64,000 bases of DNA. Origin: Entoloma clypeatum (lineage: Eukaryota > Basidiomycota > Agaricomycetes > Agaricales > Entolomataceae). Numbering within the stretch: the first letter of the stretch is position 1; each line of letters opens with the position of its first letter. A program made the position numbers and the translations under genes. Shown here one piece after another: positions 46,101-58,000 of the stretch. The DNA lies in NCBI GenBank assembly GCA_963565915.1, contig OY751491.1, positions 1,736,001 through 1,800,000 on the forward strand, read 5' to 3'. The notes below the pieces were generated by a model, which was not told the origin of the DNA, did no database searches, and saw only the letters and a program-made list of their open reading frames with translations.

Positions 46101-49100
46101 TTAGAATCCCGGGTAGGTTTCGTAAGTGGAGTATAAGGCTCTTTAAACTCCATTCGGAGTAGAGCGCGGAATTTTTCAAATTCCTGGCGACCAAGTGGCT
46201 TGGTAAACATATCAGCCGGATTCTCTGTTCCCGGAACGAACCGTGGTTCGATCAATCCATCTTGAACTCTATCGCGTATAGCAAAATGATGGATTGCCAT
46301 ATGTTTGGTTCTGCCTTCAGTGACTGGGTTTTGCGCATTGAAAATCGCGCCTTGGTTATCTACATGGAACGGCATTTTGGTAATGTCCTGTAGTCCAAGC
46401 TCTTTGAAGAGATGAGTAACCCATTCGCACTCCCGCGAACATTCACTGGCAGCAACCATTTCCGCCTCAGTGGACGAATGTGCCACTGTCTTTTGCTTGC
46501 GACTTTTCCAAAGAACAAGTCCTCCTGCAAGCTTAAGGAAATATCCCGATTGGGATTTTCTATCAGATGGGTCTGATGCCCAGTCTGAATCTGTCCATGC
46601 TTCAAAGGAAGCCTTGGATCGACCATCATAAATTATAGAATAGTCTTGAGTACCGACAAGATATCTGATAATCCGTAGAGCGTATTTCTCATGCTCTTTG
46701 GAAGGGTTTGCAGACATTTGTGACATTTTTGCAACTGCAAAAGGAATGTCCGGTCTCGTTCCAATGGACAAGTACAACAACGATCCAATGATCATTTGGT
46801 ACCTCGTTTTGAGTGTGGGATCCACCTCCCCCTCATTTGGTGCAGGGTAATAACCCTTTGGGAGTGGAGTGTCAGCAGCCTTTGCATTTTCTAAGCCAAA
46901 GCGCTTAATGATCTTCTTCAGGTATTCTGACTGATCGATTGTTACGATCTGCTTTCCCGAATCTTGTCGTATTCTCATACGCAAGAATTCTTTAGCAATA
47001 CCAAGATCACGACTTTCCCATTTATTTTTAAAGTCAGATTTTATCTTGCGAACAAGATCTGGGTTTGATCCCATGAACAGGCCGTCATCAACATAGATCA
47101 AAGCGATTATCAAATCACCTGATTGTTTGTTGTGGTAAACAAAGACGCCTGAGTCAGTTCTACATTGAGTAAAACCTAGCTTCTCCATTGATGCATTGAG
47201 CGCGATCCACCACGCTCTCGCAGCCTGTTTTAGGCCATAGAGTGCTTTTAATAAACGGATGACCTTCCGTTCTTGGCCTTTGACAACAAAGCCTTCGGGT
47301 TGATTCATATAGATTTCCTCATCGAGCTCTCCATAGAGAAAAGCTGATTTGACATCTACTCCTTCAATCACCCATCCTTCAAGCGCAGCTACGGCGAAGA
47401 GGATTCGGATAGTCTCGAAACGTATCACAGGTGAGAAGATCTCATCAAAATCGATACCCTCGATCTGTGAGAAACCCTTGGCAACGAGTCGTGCCTTCTT
47501 TCGTCCGTCAGTTTTGACGTCGAATACCCATTGATTTCTGATGGTTTTACGACCTTTAGGCAGGTCAACCAACTTAAAGACATTGCGCTTCCGGAGGGCT
47601 TCTAGTTCCTCACGGCATGCTGCTTTCCATTCAAGCTTTTCCTTTTCAGGTAGCTTATTTATGTCCTTCATTTGCCAAGACTTTGGGTCTTGTGGAATTT
47701 CGTCATATGCAGGGATTGCTTTAGATAGCAAGTGCGCAAGCATTTGTGACTGTCCTCCCCCTTCCCTAATATAGAGTAATTCCTCCATATCTATATCCGG
47801 ATTCGGATTGGAATTGTTCTGATACATCTGAGGATCAGCGGAGCTAGTTGATGGAACAGCGCCAGATTGCTGGGGTCTGGTCTCCGATCGGGGATTATAG
47901 GCGTATCGCCGTGAATCCTCCTGAACAGTTCTGCTCCAATCACGCTGATTTTGACGCAAGGCCTCAGCCGGGTTGTTCCCGTAAACATTTCCAGGACGCT
48001 GGGGTATAACCCGAGTACGACGAGGACGATCAGTTTGTGGACGATAATCGCCTGGTAAGGTACGATCATCGTTTGGTGCATCTATGCGCACACGTTTCCC
48101 TGGATTGCGAGTCCGGGGAACCCACTGCTGATTCTCAGCGGTGTCCTGTCTGTTTGTTCCATCAGAAGTCTGACTGGAACCTTCGGGAAGCTGACCAGTT
48201 TGGTCGCTATTTATATCAGGGAGGTTATGATTGTCATCATGGGTTCCTGGATTAGACGGGTAACGTGAACCGCCAGGACCATGTGCATCATTATCTTCCG
48301 AATGGAAATCGTCGGTTGGTAAAACAGACGGGCCATCATGTCCATTTGCATCATCGTTTCCCATATCGTCTGATGTTGGATCATGGTATTGTGTTATCGA
48401 AGGTATTTTGTTCATTGTAGAACATTTTGGGAACAGCTGTTCATCAAACATTGCTGTGACACCTATGAAGACTACGTTGTTTGGAATTCGCATAAACCGG
48501 TAACCTTTAGTTCCAGTTTTAAATCCGATGAAGATCATCAGCTCGGATTTAGCGGTGGTAGTACGAATTTCTTTTGGAAGAAAGACGTAAGCTCCACATC
48601 CAAAAACGTGTAGGTTCGACACATCAGGCTTTTCCTTTTTAAGGGACTCATACGGAGTAAGCCATCCATGTCTTTTCAATGGAGTTCAGTTATACAAGTG
48701 AAGTGCATGTTCTACCGCAAATTGAATCCATATTTCGGGTAGGCAAGCATCATGCAACATAGCAAGTGCTTTATCCATTAAAGTTCTGTTAAAACGTTCC
48801 GCTCAACCGTTTTGTTGTGGCTGGTGCGGCACAGTAACTTCACCCTGGATTCCCATCTCACGCATATCTGCTTGGAAAGGGACAAACTCACCGCCGCCAT
48901 CAAAACGCCAAGTTTTAATTGTCGTATTGAATTGGTTTTTAACCATGGCATTAAAATCACGAAGTGCAGAGTGTGCATCGGATTTTAGTCTCAATAAAGA
49001 GATCCAGGCGTGTGATGTGTAGTCATCAACAAAGCTGATATAATAATTATATTTGCTATAAGTCGCCTTCTTGAATTGCTTTAAATCCGAATGGATTAGC

Positions 49101-51280
49101 TCAAGAGGTGCTTTAGCGCGTGTCTGAGATGGTGGGAAAGATTTTGAAGGCATCTTTCCAAGAGCGCATCCTTTGCAGGGTCGCTCAGTGGACGGTTTGT
49201 CCACTCCATTGAAACCTTTGACATGTTTAGAAGCATGTCGTAGTACTTCATGTGAAGGGTGTCCGAATCGCTTGTGCCAGGTGTCATAATCAACAGATTG
49301 TGAGACACTAAGACTAACCAAGTGTATTCGTTCCTTTTTAATGATCGTGGCATTTAGCCAATAAATCGATTCATTTGCCTTATGAGGATAACACATAAAC
49401 AAAGGAAGACCTGAATTGGTCTTTAGCGCGATCGAACCAAATCGTCCGCTAATTTCATTTCCTTGTTTAAGAATCTCACCTACAGATAAAAGACGAACGT
49501 CTAAATCTGGTATGTAATAAACGGGTGATAGATGAGTTATTTTATTTTGTTCTCGCCCGTTTTTCTTGATGGTGTGATTAATCAACACCGTTCCTTGTCC
49601 AAGGATCTGAATAGTGTGACCTTTCTGTGCAATTTGCACAGATTGACGATCTTTTAATGGGGTATACTCAATGAAATCATTGATATCATAAGTAAAGTGC
49701 AATGATGCACCTGAATCAAGAATCCAGTTGGATTGATTCTGTTTCTTACATTCAGCACAATTCGCATAATGAGAATTTATTTGCGCTATAAGCGCGTGTA
49801 CAGCAGGTGATATAAATACATTGGACCGCCGTCCACTCACTCGTCTCCAAAGAGGCTTCTGTGAAGTATTTGTCAACTGCGTTGTACGTGCTGTCGAATG
49901 TGAAACATACCCCATGTCGTCGTTGTTTCCATCACCACGGGAAACTTCATACTCCATATAGTCATTGACGTATCCTTCATCGTAATAGCCCCTTATGGTG
50001 GGGGCTATGTCTTCTGTCTCCATCTCATCGGCCCAGCTGATTCTACTTGGCGTTTCTTTGAAAACCGGAATGCGGTGATTCCGGGGGTCCATTGTCGGAG
50101 GCGCTGAGAGCGGCCTTGACGTTGCAGCTTCATTTCGTTGAAGTGCAGGGACCTCGACGAGGCGAGTTAGATTCTGAGCTGTTGGAGGGACACCAATGCT
50201 GTTAGCTAGTGTGCGCGCTCCATCCAGGTCCGTGAAAGGGCCTGGGCCAGGAATATTACCAATCGCAAGCGATTGGTTGTTCCTTATCCTCCAGTCGGTG
50301 GATGATGAGGGGTGCGGAGTGAAGATAGACCCATTTCCGTAAATGACCGTGTTGGGTAAGGTCTGGATTGGAAGCTGCCCATCAGGGGCGCTATCCATGG
50401 CAGAGGAGGCAAAATGCGCCTTCTCTTTACCTTTCCAGGGTCCTTTGCCCTTGGTCTTCCCGGCAGAAGTTCCTCGTCCCTTGCCCTTCCAGGGCTTGGA
50501 GTGCTGATGCGAATGCTGCTGATTAGCAGCCGGTCCTTCCGAAGATCCCTGAGAGGGTCCAGTGCGAGGCTGGTACTTCGGGGGGTTGGGACGAGCGCGT
50601 TTTACTGCAGAGATTTTGTTCGCGTGAGCGCTTCCTTGGGACTGTGGAGCGTGTGGGTTTTTACGGAAGTATTCCGAGCGTACCTGCTCAATTACTTTCC
50701 CGATTTCGAGTACAGTGGACTGATTGCCGCCAGGCGCCACATAGTGTACCGCATCAAAGAGGATGCTGTGCACTAGACCATCATAGCCCTGAGGCAGTCC
50801 ATTCAGGATCATCATGATCCGGACGAACTTGGGGATATCTATGTGGTTGTGCTCGAGTCGCTGAAATAGGGTCTGCATCTTATCGATGCCAGATAAAGGA
50901 TCGGCGGGAGAAAGAGAGGTGCGGAGGAGTTGCTGGAAATCAGCAAAAACGGTGGACGGGCCGACCGTAGACAGTTTAGTGGCGATCAGGTCCCACATAG
51001 CCTTGGAGGTTTTAGCTCCCTTGATGTGATGGACGAGAGAGTCCGAAATGGACATCTGGATTAGGCCCTGGGCCTGATCGTCCTGCTCATGCCAAGTGTT
51101 TAACTTGTCTTGGAAATCTGTCTCTTTAGGATCACCCGGGATTTTCTTATCGCCGGTGACGATCCTCCACACTTTAGCTGCCTTCAGGTAGGCGCTCATC
51201 TTCTCCTGATAGACGGAGAAATTGGTGGTGGTGAGCTTGGGAACGGAGGAAGCGAGGTCGAGTTTTGAGTTTGAAGACAT
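46097..51280 (-). pseudogene. Copia gag-pol, two in-frame stops
   Basis: A single frame from ATG 51280 to TGA 46097. It is broken by TGA codons at 48805-48803 and 48688-48686, both inside the integrase region and both fitting an Arg CGA to TGA change. Order of domains: gag (residues 1-350, with Lys/Gly-rich KGKGRGTSAGKTKGKG); aspartic protease with DSGAS; integrase with HxxxH...CKGC zinc motif, then the DDE core (HSDLK, FVDDYTSHAW, FDGGGEF); reverse transcriptase with IALIYVDDG; and RNase H with TDSDWASD and STEAEMVAASE. The order INT before RT defines Ty1/Copia. The element is otherwise full length. With these stops it would need help from another copy to transpose. Confidence 0.93.
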
Positions 51281-51558
51281 GATGATGCTGCGAAACATAA
51301 ATAGAATCAGCATATGAAATATCGAAAAAGCGCATCAGAAAATAAATAGACGAGCTGCCTTGTCGATCATCATTCTTCGTTCTCTGTTTGGTCTAGTGGT
51401 AGCATATGAAATGCCATCACTAGTTCTACCCAATCGTCATGTGCGCCCTGAGTGCTGTGTTGCCCACAGGTGCAAGACTCTCCCTGAACAGGGAGCATGA
51501 CTTCATTCGCTCTGTTCGCCGCCTCAATTAAGGGGTCATTATCTGGCAACTGAATTTG

Positions 51559-52194
51559 TCAGGCCGGAGGCGAAAGAGGAGGTGCCCCGTGTGCTTCAGG
51601 GATGGTCCCATCATCAACATACACGGGCGGAGGATCCGTGGGATCTCCATCTTGGGTAGGTACCGCAACAGGTACCTCAGTACGGCGATTACGCCGTCTG
51701 CGGTTTAGAACTCGAGTCCTGGCTGATCCTGCATCACACGTAGTACACGAGTAGTCAAAGGTGGTGTTGTCTATGCAATGCCTTGGGCAATGCTGACTGT
51801 CAACAACAAGCTGTCGACACACCCCGCATCGTGCAACGATGCGTCCATTGTCATCAAGACCTGAAGGGACTGAGCCCTGTGCTGTTGGCACCATATGGAC
51901 TTGCTCTCGTGATACGATCATTGTAACAGGGATTCTCTCAAGCAATCGATCAAGAATGGCCCATTGAAAGGTACATTCAATACCTCGAATGCTGCGAGGT
52001 TCACCGTCGAGCTCGATGTACTCGATGCTGAGGAAACCAGTCTCCAGGGTAGCATACAAAGCGGATGCTGCCAATAGTAGCGCAAAAGCTAGGATGCTTA
52101 GAGCATGCGGCGCTAGGGCCGGGGCCCATAACCTAATGATGTATCCGACGTAGGCAGCCCAAAGGGCGCTCAAGACGTAGCGGTACGAAGGCAT
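51559..52194 (-). CDS. Extra ORF of the Copia element: membrane protein with Cys-rich tail, 211 aa
   Basis: A 636-nt open frame between the 5' LTR and gag. Its ATG (52194) lies inside the LTR, so the first 20 codons are LTR sequence and the frame runs straight through the primer-binding site. Residues about 5-20 and 30-50 are hydrophobic (LSILAFALLLAASALYATLE). The middle is globular, and a Cys/His cluster follows (ARCGVCRQL, HCPRHC, SCTTCDAG), then a basic segment (RRRRNRRTEV) and a Pro-rich acidic tail. I know of no standard Copia protein in this position. It could be an accessory or envelope-like protein, or a captured host fragment; expression is unproven. Confidence 0.55.
   Translation of the reverse strand: MPSYRYVLSALWAAYVGYIIRLWAPALAPHALSILAFALLLAASALYATLETGFLSIEYIELDGEPRSIRGIECTFQWAILDRLLERIPVTMIVSREQVHMVPTAQGSVPSGLDDNGRIVARCGVCRQLVVDSQHCPRHCIDNTTFDYSCTTCDAGSARTRVLNRRRRNRRTEVPVAVPTQDGDPTDPPPVYVDDGTIPEAHGAPPLSPPA
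52116..52133 (-). other. Copia primer-binding site (half tRNA-iMet type)
   Basis: Directly inside the 5' LTR the minus strand reads GGTTATGGGCCCCGG. This is complementary to the anticodon arm of an initiator tRNA-Met (CCATAACC contains the CAT anticodon and following loop), and not to a tRNA 3' end. Priming by a cleaved initiator tRNA is known for Drosophila copia. Confidence 0.6.
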
Positions 52195-52475
52195 GTGGAA
52201 GCTAGACTAACCTGGTTAAGAGACGTTAGTGGAATGAAGAAGCTAACTAGCTACAACGTCTCAGAGAACTGGGGTGTTCAAGAGTTAGGATTTTCCGTAC
52301 TAAATACATGGGTATTTATACTAATCCAATATGCGCACGGACCATTGTACAAACAATACATAAACAAGTCATGCGTCCGTGGTTGTACCATAAACTCACA
52401 TATATGGTAATAGTGACTTATAGTCACTTCCTGTGACAAGCACATGGTGCGACATATCTGGCGATATGTTCAACA
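52134..52475 (-). repeat. Copia 5' LTR
   Basis: Direct repeat of 45748-46089 (one A/G difference seen, at 52196 versus the matching base of the other copy). Followed at 52476 by the GAGAG target duplication. Confidence 0.92.
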
Positions 52476-52901
52476 GAGAGTGTGGAGATGGTCGGAGGTG
52501 GTCGGGGACAGTGAGGGTGAGGGTGAGGGTGTTGAGGGAGTTGGCAATGTTGAACATTCAAGTATGGATGTATCAACAGTCAAATCACGTGACTACGATT
52601 ATGTGTTTTACCATGTGGCATGACCACATGAAGTGTTCTAGACACAGAACAATCTAGACTCGTTCTAGATCTCTGAGTCATCTCTGTGACTCAGAATGCT
52701 GCGCACCACAGCCTTGATGCTGTGTACCAAGATGTTCCATCACGGTCTAACCAATAGCGTTACTAGCTCGTAGTTGGTCTGTGCGCATTTCTACAAGTAT
52801 AAATACTGCATGTAACTATAGACTCTTATATACATAAAGACACTGTAAAATCATAGTTTCAAAAGCTTACAGACGCAGCAGTTACATACAATAAAATACT
52901 A
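52476..52901. other. Flank plus candidate LTR of the old Ty3-type element
   Basis: After the GAGAG duplication come GGTGAG repeats. From about 52569 (TGTATCAACAG) to 52886 (CAGTTACA) the sequence has TG...CA ends and a TATAAATA box (about 52799). It lies directly upstream of the Ty3-type protease fragment on the plus strand, so it may be that element's 5' LTR. No second copy is in the window to confirm it. Confidence 0.35.
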
Positions 52902-53297
52902 TTGGACAAACCCAAAAAGGTAAAAACTCAAAAAAATAGCACAGACGATTCGGACTTAGATACACTTGTAAATTATATCATTGGGGAGTCCTCGGAAAGG
53001 AGGCTTGGTTCGGCCCTTACGGACGAATGCTCAATTCCCTGTTGCGAAGAATCAGATAATTTAACTAGGCAAACGGACTCTATGGGGGAACCATCTTTTA
53101 TTCGATCCGCTTCTTTGGAAAAAGAACTTATGATGAAACTCATGCTGGAAACATTGCAGGACAAACACACCTTTGATGTTGATGCATTATTGGACTCAGG
53201 GGCAACAGGAATGTTCATTGATCTGGACTTCGCCAAAAGAAACAATATTAAATTAAGGGAACTACCCTTCCCCATCCGGGTCTACAATGTTGATAGC
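52902..53297 (+). pseudogene. Ty3-type gag-protease fragment
   Basis: An open frame that begins MDKPKKVKTQKNSTDD and contains the retroviral-type aspartic protease motif ALLDSGATGMFID, then KLRELPFPIRVYNVDS. It stops abruptly where the chromovirus LTR begins at 53298. The rest of the element (downstream of RT) resumes on the other side of the chromovirus at 60593, with the intervening RT core missing. It is therefore the left remnant of an older element of a different Ty3 lineage. Confidence 0.7.
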
Positions 53298-53840
53298 TGT
53301 CACGTAGCGTGTTTCTCAACGTCGGAAAACGTCGGACGAGTCGGAGCGGAGTAGCGGAGGAGCGGAATGCGGTAAGTGCAACGTTGGCAGAAAGGACCTG
53401 GCTTCAACTTGTGCGTTGCGCCCCACTCTTTGATGTGGTCCTCGATTTCGGATTGGCGGATGTCAGATGAGCGGATGAGCGGATGAGCGGAGGTGATGGA
53501 GAGAATGCTCAAAGGCAAGTAGAGACGGATGCGAATGAGGTGTAACGTATGATATTTGAACTGAGGTTCTACGACAGGTTTGTACACTATTTATAGTAGA
53601 CTAGAATGATCAGCATTACTATAAGTGATGTGCAGATATTGGAGTTGACCATCGGAACATTCGGAGTACGGAGAGTAACAAATGAAAAGTGAACAACATA
53701 TGTCTACTTGTAAGTATGGTTGAGATGTTACGTAGTAGAAGTATATTCAATATAAATAGAATGTTGTTGGAGCGGATGTCGGAGTGGATGAAATGTCGGA
53801 GTCGTCGGATAAGTCGGATGTGAATCGTATGGTTATGACA
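53298..53840 (-). repeat. Chromovirus 3' LTR
   Basis: Direct repeat of 60050-60592. Begins TGTCACGTAGCG and ends GGTTATGACA on the plus strand. Confidence 0.92.
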
Positions 53841-53971
53841 GTATTTCCCTCTTAGGGCCGAACCCTGAGGCCCAGATGAGGTAATCCACATGACCGTTGG
53901 TTGAAAAGCTTTGTGCGTGATCTTTCTCTCTTGTCACCCAACCACAACATCTATCCCGACGCCTATCCGTT

Positions 53972-54987
53972 ATGTCCGCTGAAAACTCACCCCTCGCCGC
54001 TCTTCGTGCTGAAAGGGAGCGCCAGAAGAAGGTCACCGAAGAGTTGGAGAGGAAACTGCAGGAGGCAGAGGAGCGCGCGAAGGAAGATGCAGAGCGCGCG
54101 GAGGCGAAGAGGGCGGCGAAAGAGCGGAGACGAGCAGAGAGGAAGACAGAGAAGGCGAAGGCGAAGGAACCAGTCGCGGGTGCAGGTGCGGATGCGGAGG
54201 CGGATGCGGATGCGGATGCGGCAAGTGTGGAGGTGAAGAAGGTCTGGCTGCAGGGGGTTTTCAAGAATATGCCTGCGAGTTACGAGCAGGGGAAGGAGGA
54301 TTGCACCTCCTGCTTGAAAGCGGGGGACTTGTGTTTTTGGCCATCGGAGTGAGTTTTTCCTATTTCTTTATACGCTTCGTTATTAACTTGTTCTTTAGGA
54401 ATGACAATGCTTCGTCGTGCTGGCGGTGCCAGCGTTTAAAACGAAGCTGCAGAACGGGAGCGGAAGCGGAGTCGGAGGTGAAGCGGAGGATGACCAAGGC
54501 GGTGAGGGTCGGAAAGGCTAAGGTGGCAGGTGGTGCGACGAAGAACGCGAAGGCGGGATCGTCCAAGGGAGAGGGGACCGCGGAGGGATCGCGGATAGCC
54601 GCAGCGTCGGAGGAGCCGGAGTTCATGCCAGAGGGGTTTGGTCCGCCGGAGGTGGTCATAGGCACGGAGGTGGTGAGAGGGCTTAGGAGCATGATAAGGG
54701 AGATGCGGCTGATAAAGGCGGAGTTGAAGGAATTGCGGGAGATCAAGGAGCTTTTGACGGTTATCGCGTGGAGGGAGGATTTGGAGGCTTCGGAGGAGGG
54801 ATCCGACGAGGACGAGGATGCGGAGGAGTATGATAGGGTATTGGAGGAGTTGGGAAGGGAGGTAGAAGAAGCAGAAAAAGAAGAAGAAACGAAGAAGCGG
54901 AAGCGGATGGAGGAAGCGGAAGAGGAATCCGGATCGGAGTGGAACGAGGAGACGGAGGGGGTATCTAACAAAAAACAGCGAAAGTAG
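53972..54987 (+). CDS. Retrotransposon-borne antisense gene: coiled-coil protein with Zn2Cys6-like motif, 321 aa
   Basis: Two exons, 53972-54348 and 54399-54987 (966 nt), with a 50-nt GT-AG intron inside the cysteine motif. Residues 8-66 form a charged coiled coil, followed by an Ala/Asp repeat (GADAEADADADA). The centre has C111-x2-C114-x6-C121-x11-C133-x2-C136-x6-C143, the exact spacing of the fungal Zn(II)2Cys6 binuclear cluster; the second half is basic (CQRLKRSC). The C-terminus is a long coiled coil (MIREMRLIKAELKELREIKE) with acidic and Lys/Arg runs (KKRKR), perhaps nuclear. The gene lies antisense to pol, with stop codons 44 bp apart, inside the LTR boundaries. A second copy starts at 63868. 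It may be a DNA-binding accessory protein of the element; function is unknown. Confidence 0.75.
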
Positions 54988-55031
54988 TTTTTTGTTAGTA
55001 TAAAATTTTAATAGATTTTCTTTTCTTTTTG

Positions 55032-58000
55032 TTACAAGCGCGATAAGGGGCCTGGCTTAGTTGGTTGAGCGGAGTGGAAGTCTGCTACCGTATCCGCTGC
55101 GTGTTCAAGCTCGGATGCGGGTAACCAAGAAAACTCTTCACTGGTGTCTTCATAACCTAACCAGCGGACGAGGTAAAGGAGTTTGCAGCGTCGTCTTTTA
55201 TCGATCTTTGAGTCGACGATTTCCGCAATTTCGTATTCGGTTTCTCCGTCCATCTCGAGCGGAGGCGGAGGAGATTGTATCCGATTTGGAATCTCGTTAG
55301 GAGTTGCTGGTTCGAGCATGGATATGTGGAAGACGGGGTGTATAGCACGCATAGTGTCGGGTAGACGTAGTGTAAAGGAGTGCGTGCCGGGTTGGGCTAT
55401 GATTTCAAATGGGCCAGCATATTTGTCAGATAACTTTTGGGTGGGTCGTGTGGTGCGGAAGAACTTAGCTTTAACAAAGACTTCTTGTCCGACGCGGAGC
55501 GGGGGAGGCGGAGAACGTCGGACGTCCACAGGGCCTTGATAACGTTGTTGTGCCTCTGCGACAGCAGTCTTTAGTTCTTGATGTAATTCATCTAAGTCGA
55601 CGATGTATTGTCGAGCTTTATCGGATGCTAGATCACGTTCCGGATGGAGTGTAATGTCGGGGTGATAACCTTTGTTGGCGAAGAATGGTGATACACCTGT
55701 GGTGGCACTCGGAGTGTTGTTGTAAGCAAACTCCGCAAGCGGAAGCAAAGCGGACCAGTTGTCTTGCTGGTAGTTGCAGAAAATGCGGAGGTATTGTTCG
55801 AGTGTCTGGTTGGTGCGTTCGGTTTGACCATCGCCTTCAGGGTGATATCCAGAAGTGAAGTGAAGTCTCATGTTGAGGGCTTTTGCAAGAGAGCGGAAAA
55901 AGTGGGAGACGAATTCAGGTCCGCGATCGGATGTGACGTTTTGCGGAACTCCGTGCTTGGAAAAGACGTGAAGCACGAAAAGGTTTGCTAGGTCTTCGGA
56001 TGTGCAATTAATGGTGGTAGGGATGAATATGCCTTGTTTAGTGAGGCGGTCTACAATGACCAGAATCGCATCGGAGCCAGCGGATGTCGGAAGGGGTTCA
56101 ATGAAATCCATGGAAATAGAATGCCAGGGACGTTCAGGAATAGGGAGTTGTTTAAGCAGACCGTAGGGTTTATGATGTTGGGGTTTGGCGCGCATACAAG
56201 TGGTACATGACTTGCAATACTTTTTGACGAAGTCGCGCATTCCAGGCCAAGTGTATTCTCGTTGGATAAGACTAATAGTCTTATTTTGACCAGGGTGTCC
56301 AGCGAGGATATGGTCGTGCTTATTGCGGAGGATGCGGAGACGGAGGTCGGATGAGTCGGGAACGTAGATATGTCCATTGTGGAGTAGATAACCTGCTTCA
56401 TTCACGATCCAGCATGGATTAGGATTGTCGAGGAAAGAGGTGTAAATGGGATCGGTCGGAAGAGTGGAGAGGATGTCGGAGCGGAGCTGATCCGTATCCA
56501 TGATGATTGTGGCACGGAGGACGGGCGTATATAACTCTGTTGCGCGAAGTGAAGTGGTGAGCTGTTCTTGTGTGAAGATGGGTTTGAAGTTGCTTGGGTT
56601 GACGGATGAATAGTTGCTATTTCCCTCTTTAGGGTAGATGTCCCATCGTCTACTTAAAAGATCGGGCTTCATACCTAAACGGCCAGGGCGGAAGCGGATG
56701 ACGAGATTGAACTGGCAGAGGTATTCGGACCAACGAGCTTGTCGACGTGATAAAATCTTGGTAGTAGAAAAGTACTCAAGATTTTTGTGGTCTGTTATGA
56801 CATTGATCGGAGCAGCGGAGCCTTCAAGGTAGTGACGCCAAACCTTGAATGCATTGTGGATCACTAATAGTTCTTTGTCGTGGGTGTCATAGTTTAACTC
56901 GGGAGGTGTAAAGGTGCGGGAGTGGAAAGCGACCGGATGGATTTCGTCGTCGGAGGTGCGGATGGAGAGGATCGCACCCAAAGCGTAGTCGGAGGCATCG
57001 GTTTCAACGATAATAGGGCTGTCAGGAATCCAATGCATAAGAACAGGTGCCGTGGTAAAGGCTTTCTTCAAAGTTTTGAAAGATTCGCGAGCGGAGTCGG
57101 AGAAGTGCCATTGTGTGTTTTTGCGGGTGAGTTGAGTGAGCGGAACGGTGATTTCGGAGTAGTAAGGAATGAATCGTCGATAAAAATTGGCAAAACCTAA
57201 GAAAGACTGAATGTCTTTGACCTTCCTTGGTTCAGGCCAATCTTGAATAATTTTGACTTTCTTATCCGACATGCGGAGGCCTGTCGGAGAGAGGATAAAG
57301 CCAAGGTATTCAACAGTATCCATAGAAAACTCGCATTTGTCTGCGCGTGCGTATAAGCCGTGTTGTCGGAGACGTCGGAGGACTTCGCGGACATGCTTCC
57401 GATGCTCGGAGGGAGAGTCGGAGTAGATGAGGATGTCGTCGAGATATATGGTAACATACTTATCAAGCAGGTCGTGGAAGATGTCGTTCATGAAGCGTTG
57501 AAAAACGGCTGGGGAGTTGGTGAGTCCAAATGGCATGACAAGCCATTCAAAAGACCCGTAGCGCATGCGAAAGGCGGTTTTCCATTCATCTCCTTCCGCT
57601 ATGCGGACGAGGTGATAGGCGTGTCGGAGGTCGAGAGCTGTATAAACACTGGCTTTTCCAGCGGTCTGGAGAAGGTCGGATATGAGCGGAAGCGGATATC
57701 GGTCCTTCTTTGAGATTTTGTTAAGACCACGGAAATCGACGCAAAGACGAAGGGAGCCATCCTTTTTACGAACGAAAAGGACGGGAGCACCGTGCGGGGA
57801 GGAAGAGGGTCGGATGAATCCAATGGTGAGGTGTTCGTCAATGAATTCACGGAGGGCATTGAGTTCGGTTTGTGAAAGGGAGTAGATCGGACCGAACGGA
57901 GGAGCGGAACCCTCTTCAAGTTCGATTTTGAGGTCGTAGGGACGGTGGGGTGGAAGAGTGTCTGCTTTTCCTTTACTGAAGACGTCAGCATAGTCGTGGT

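Larger units (their letters stand above)
45748..52475 (-). mobile_element. Nearly intact Copia LTR retrotransposon, 6.7 kb
   Basis: Two 342-bp LTRs (45748-46089 and 52134-52475) differ at a single base that I can see. GAGAG is duplicated immediately outside both ends (45743-45747 and 52476-52480). The element reads on the minus strand: 5' LTR, primer-binding site (52133-52116), an extra ORF, gag-protease-integrase-RT-RNase H, a purine tract (46100-46090) and 3' LTR. The near-identical LTRs mean a recent insertion, although pol has two stop codons. Confidence 0.95.

Noticed and set aside
51380..51400. TGGTCTAGTGGTA, like a tRNA A box, upstream of Copia gag
   Set aside because: No matching B box or acceptor stem follows, and it lies in the leader of the retroelement on the opposite strand.
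52195..52410. 71-codon plus-strand frame, identical in both Copia LTRs
   Set aside because: It lies antisense inside the LTR; identity between copies reflects the recent LTR duplication, not selection.
54360..54971. 203-codon minus-strand frame opposite the zinc-protein gene, in the orientation of the element
   Set aside because: Ser-rich mirror of an acidic/basic coiled-coil strand. The plus-strand frame has a proper intron and zinc motif.
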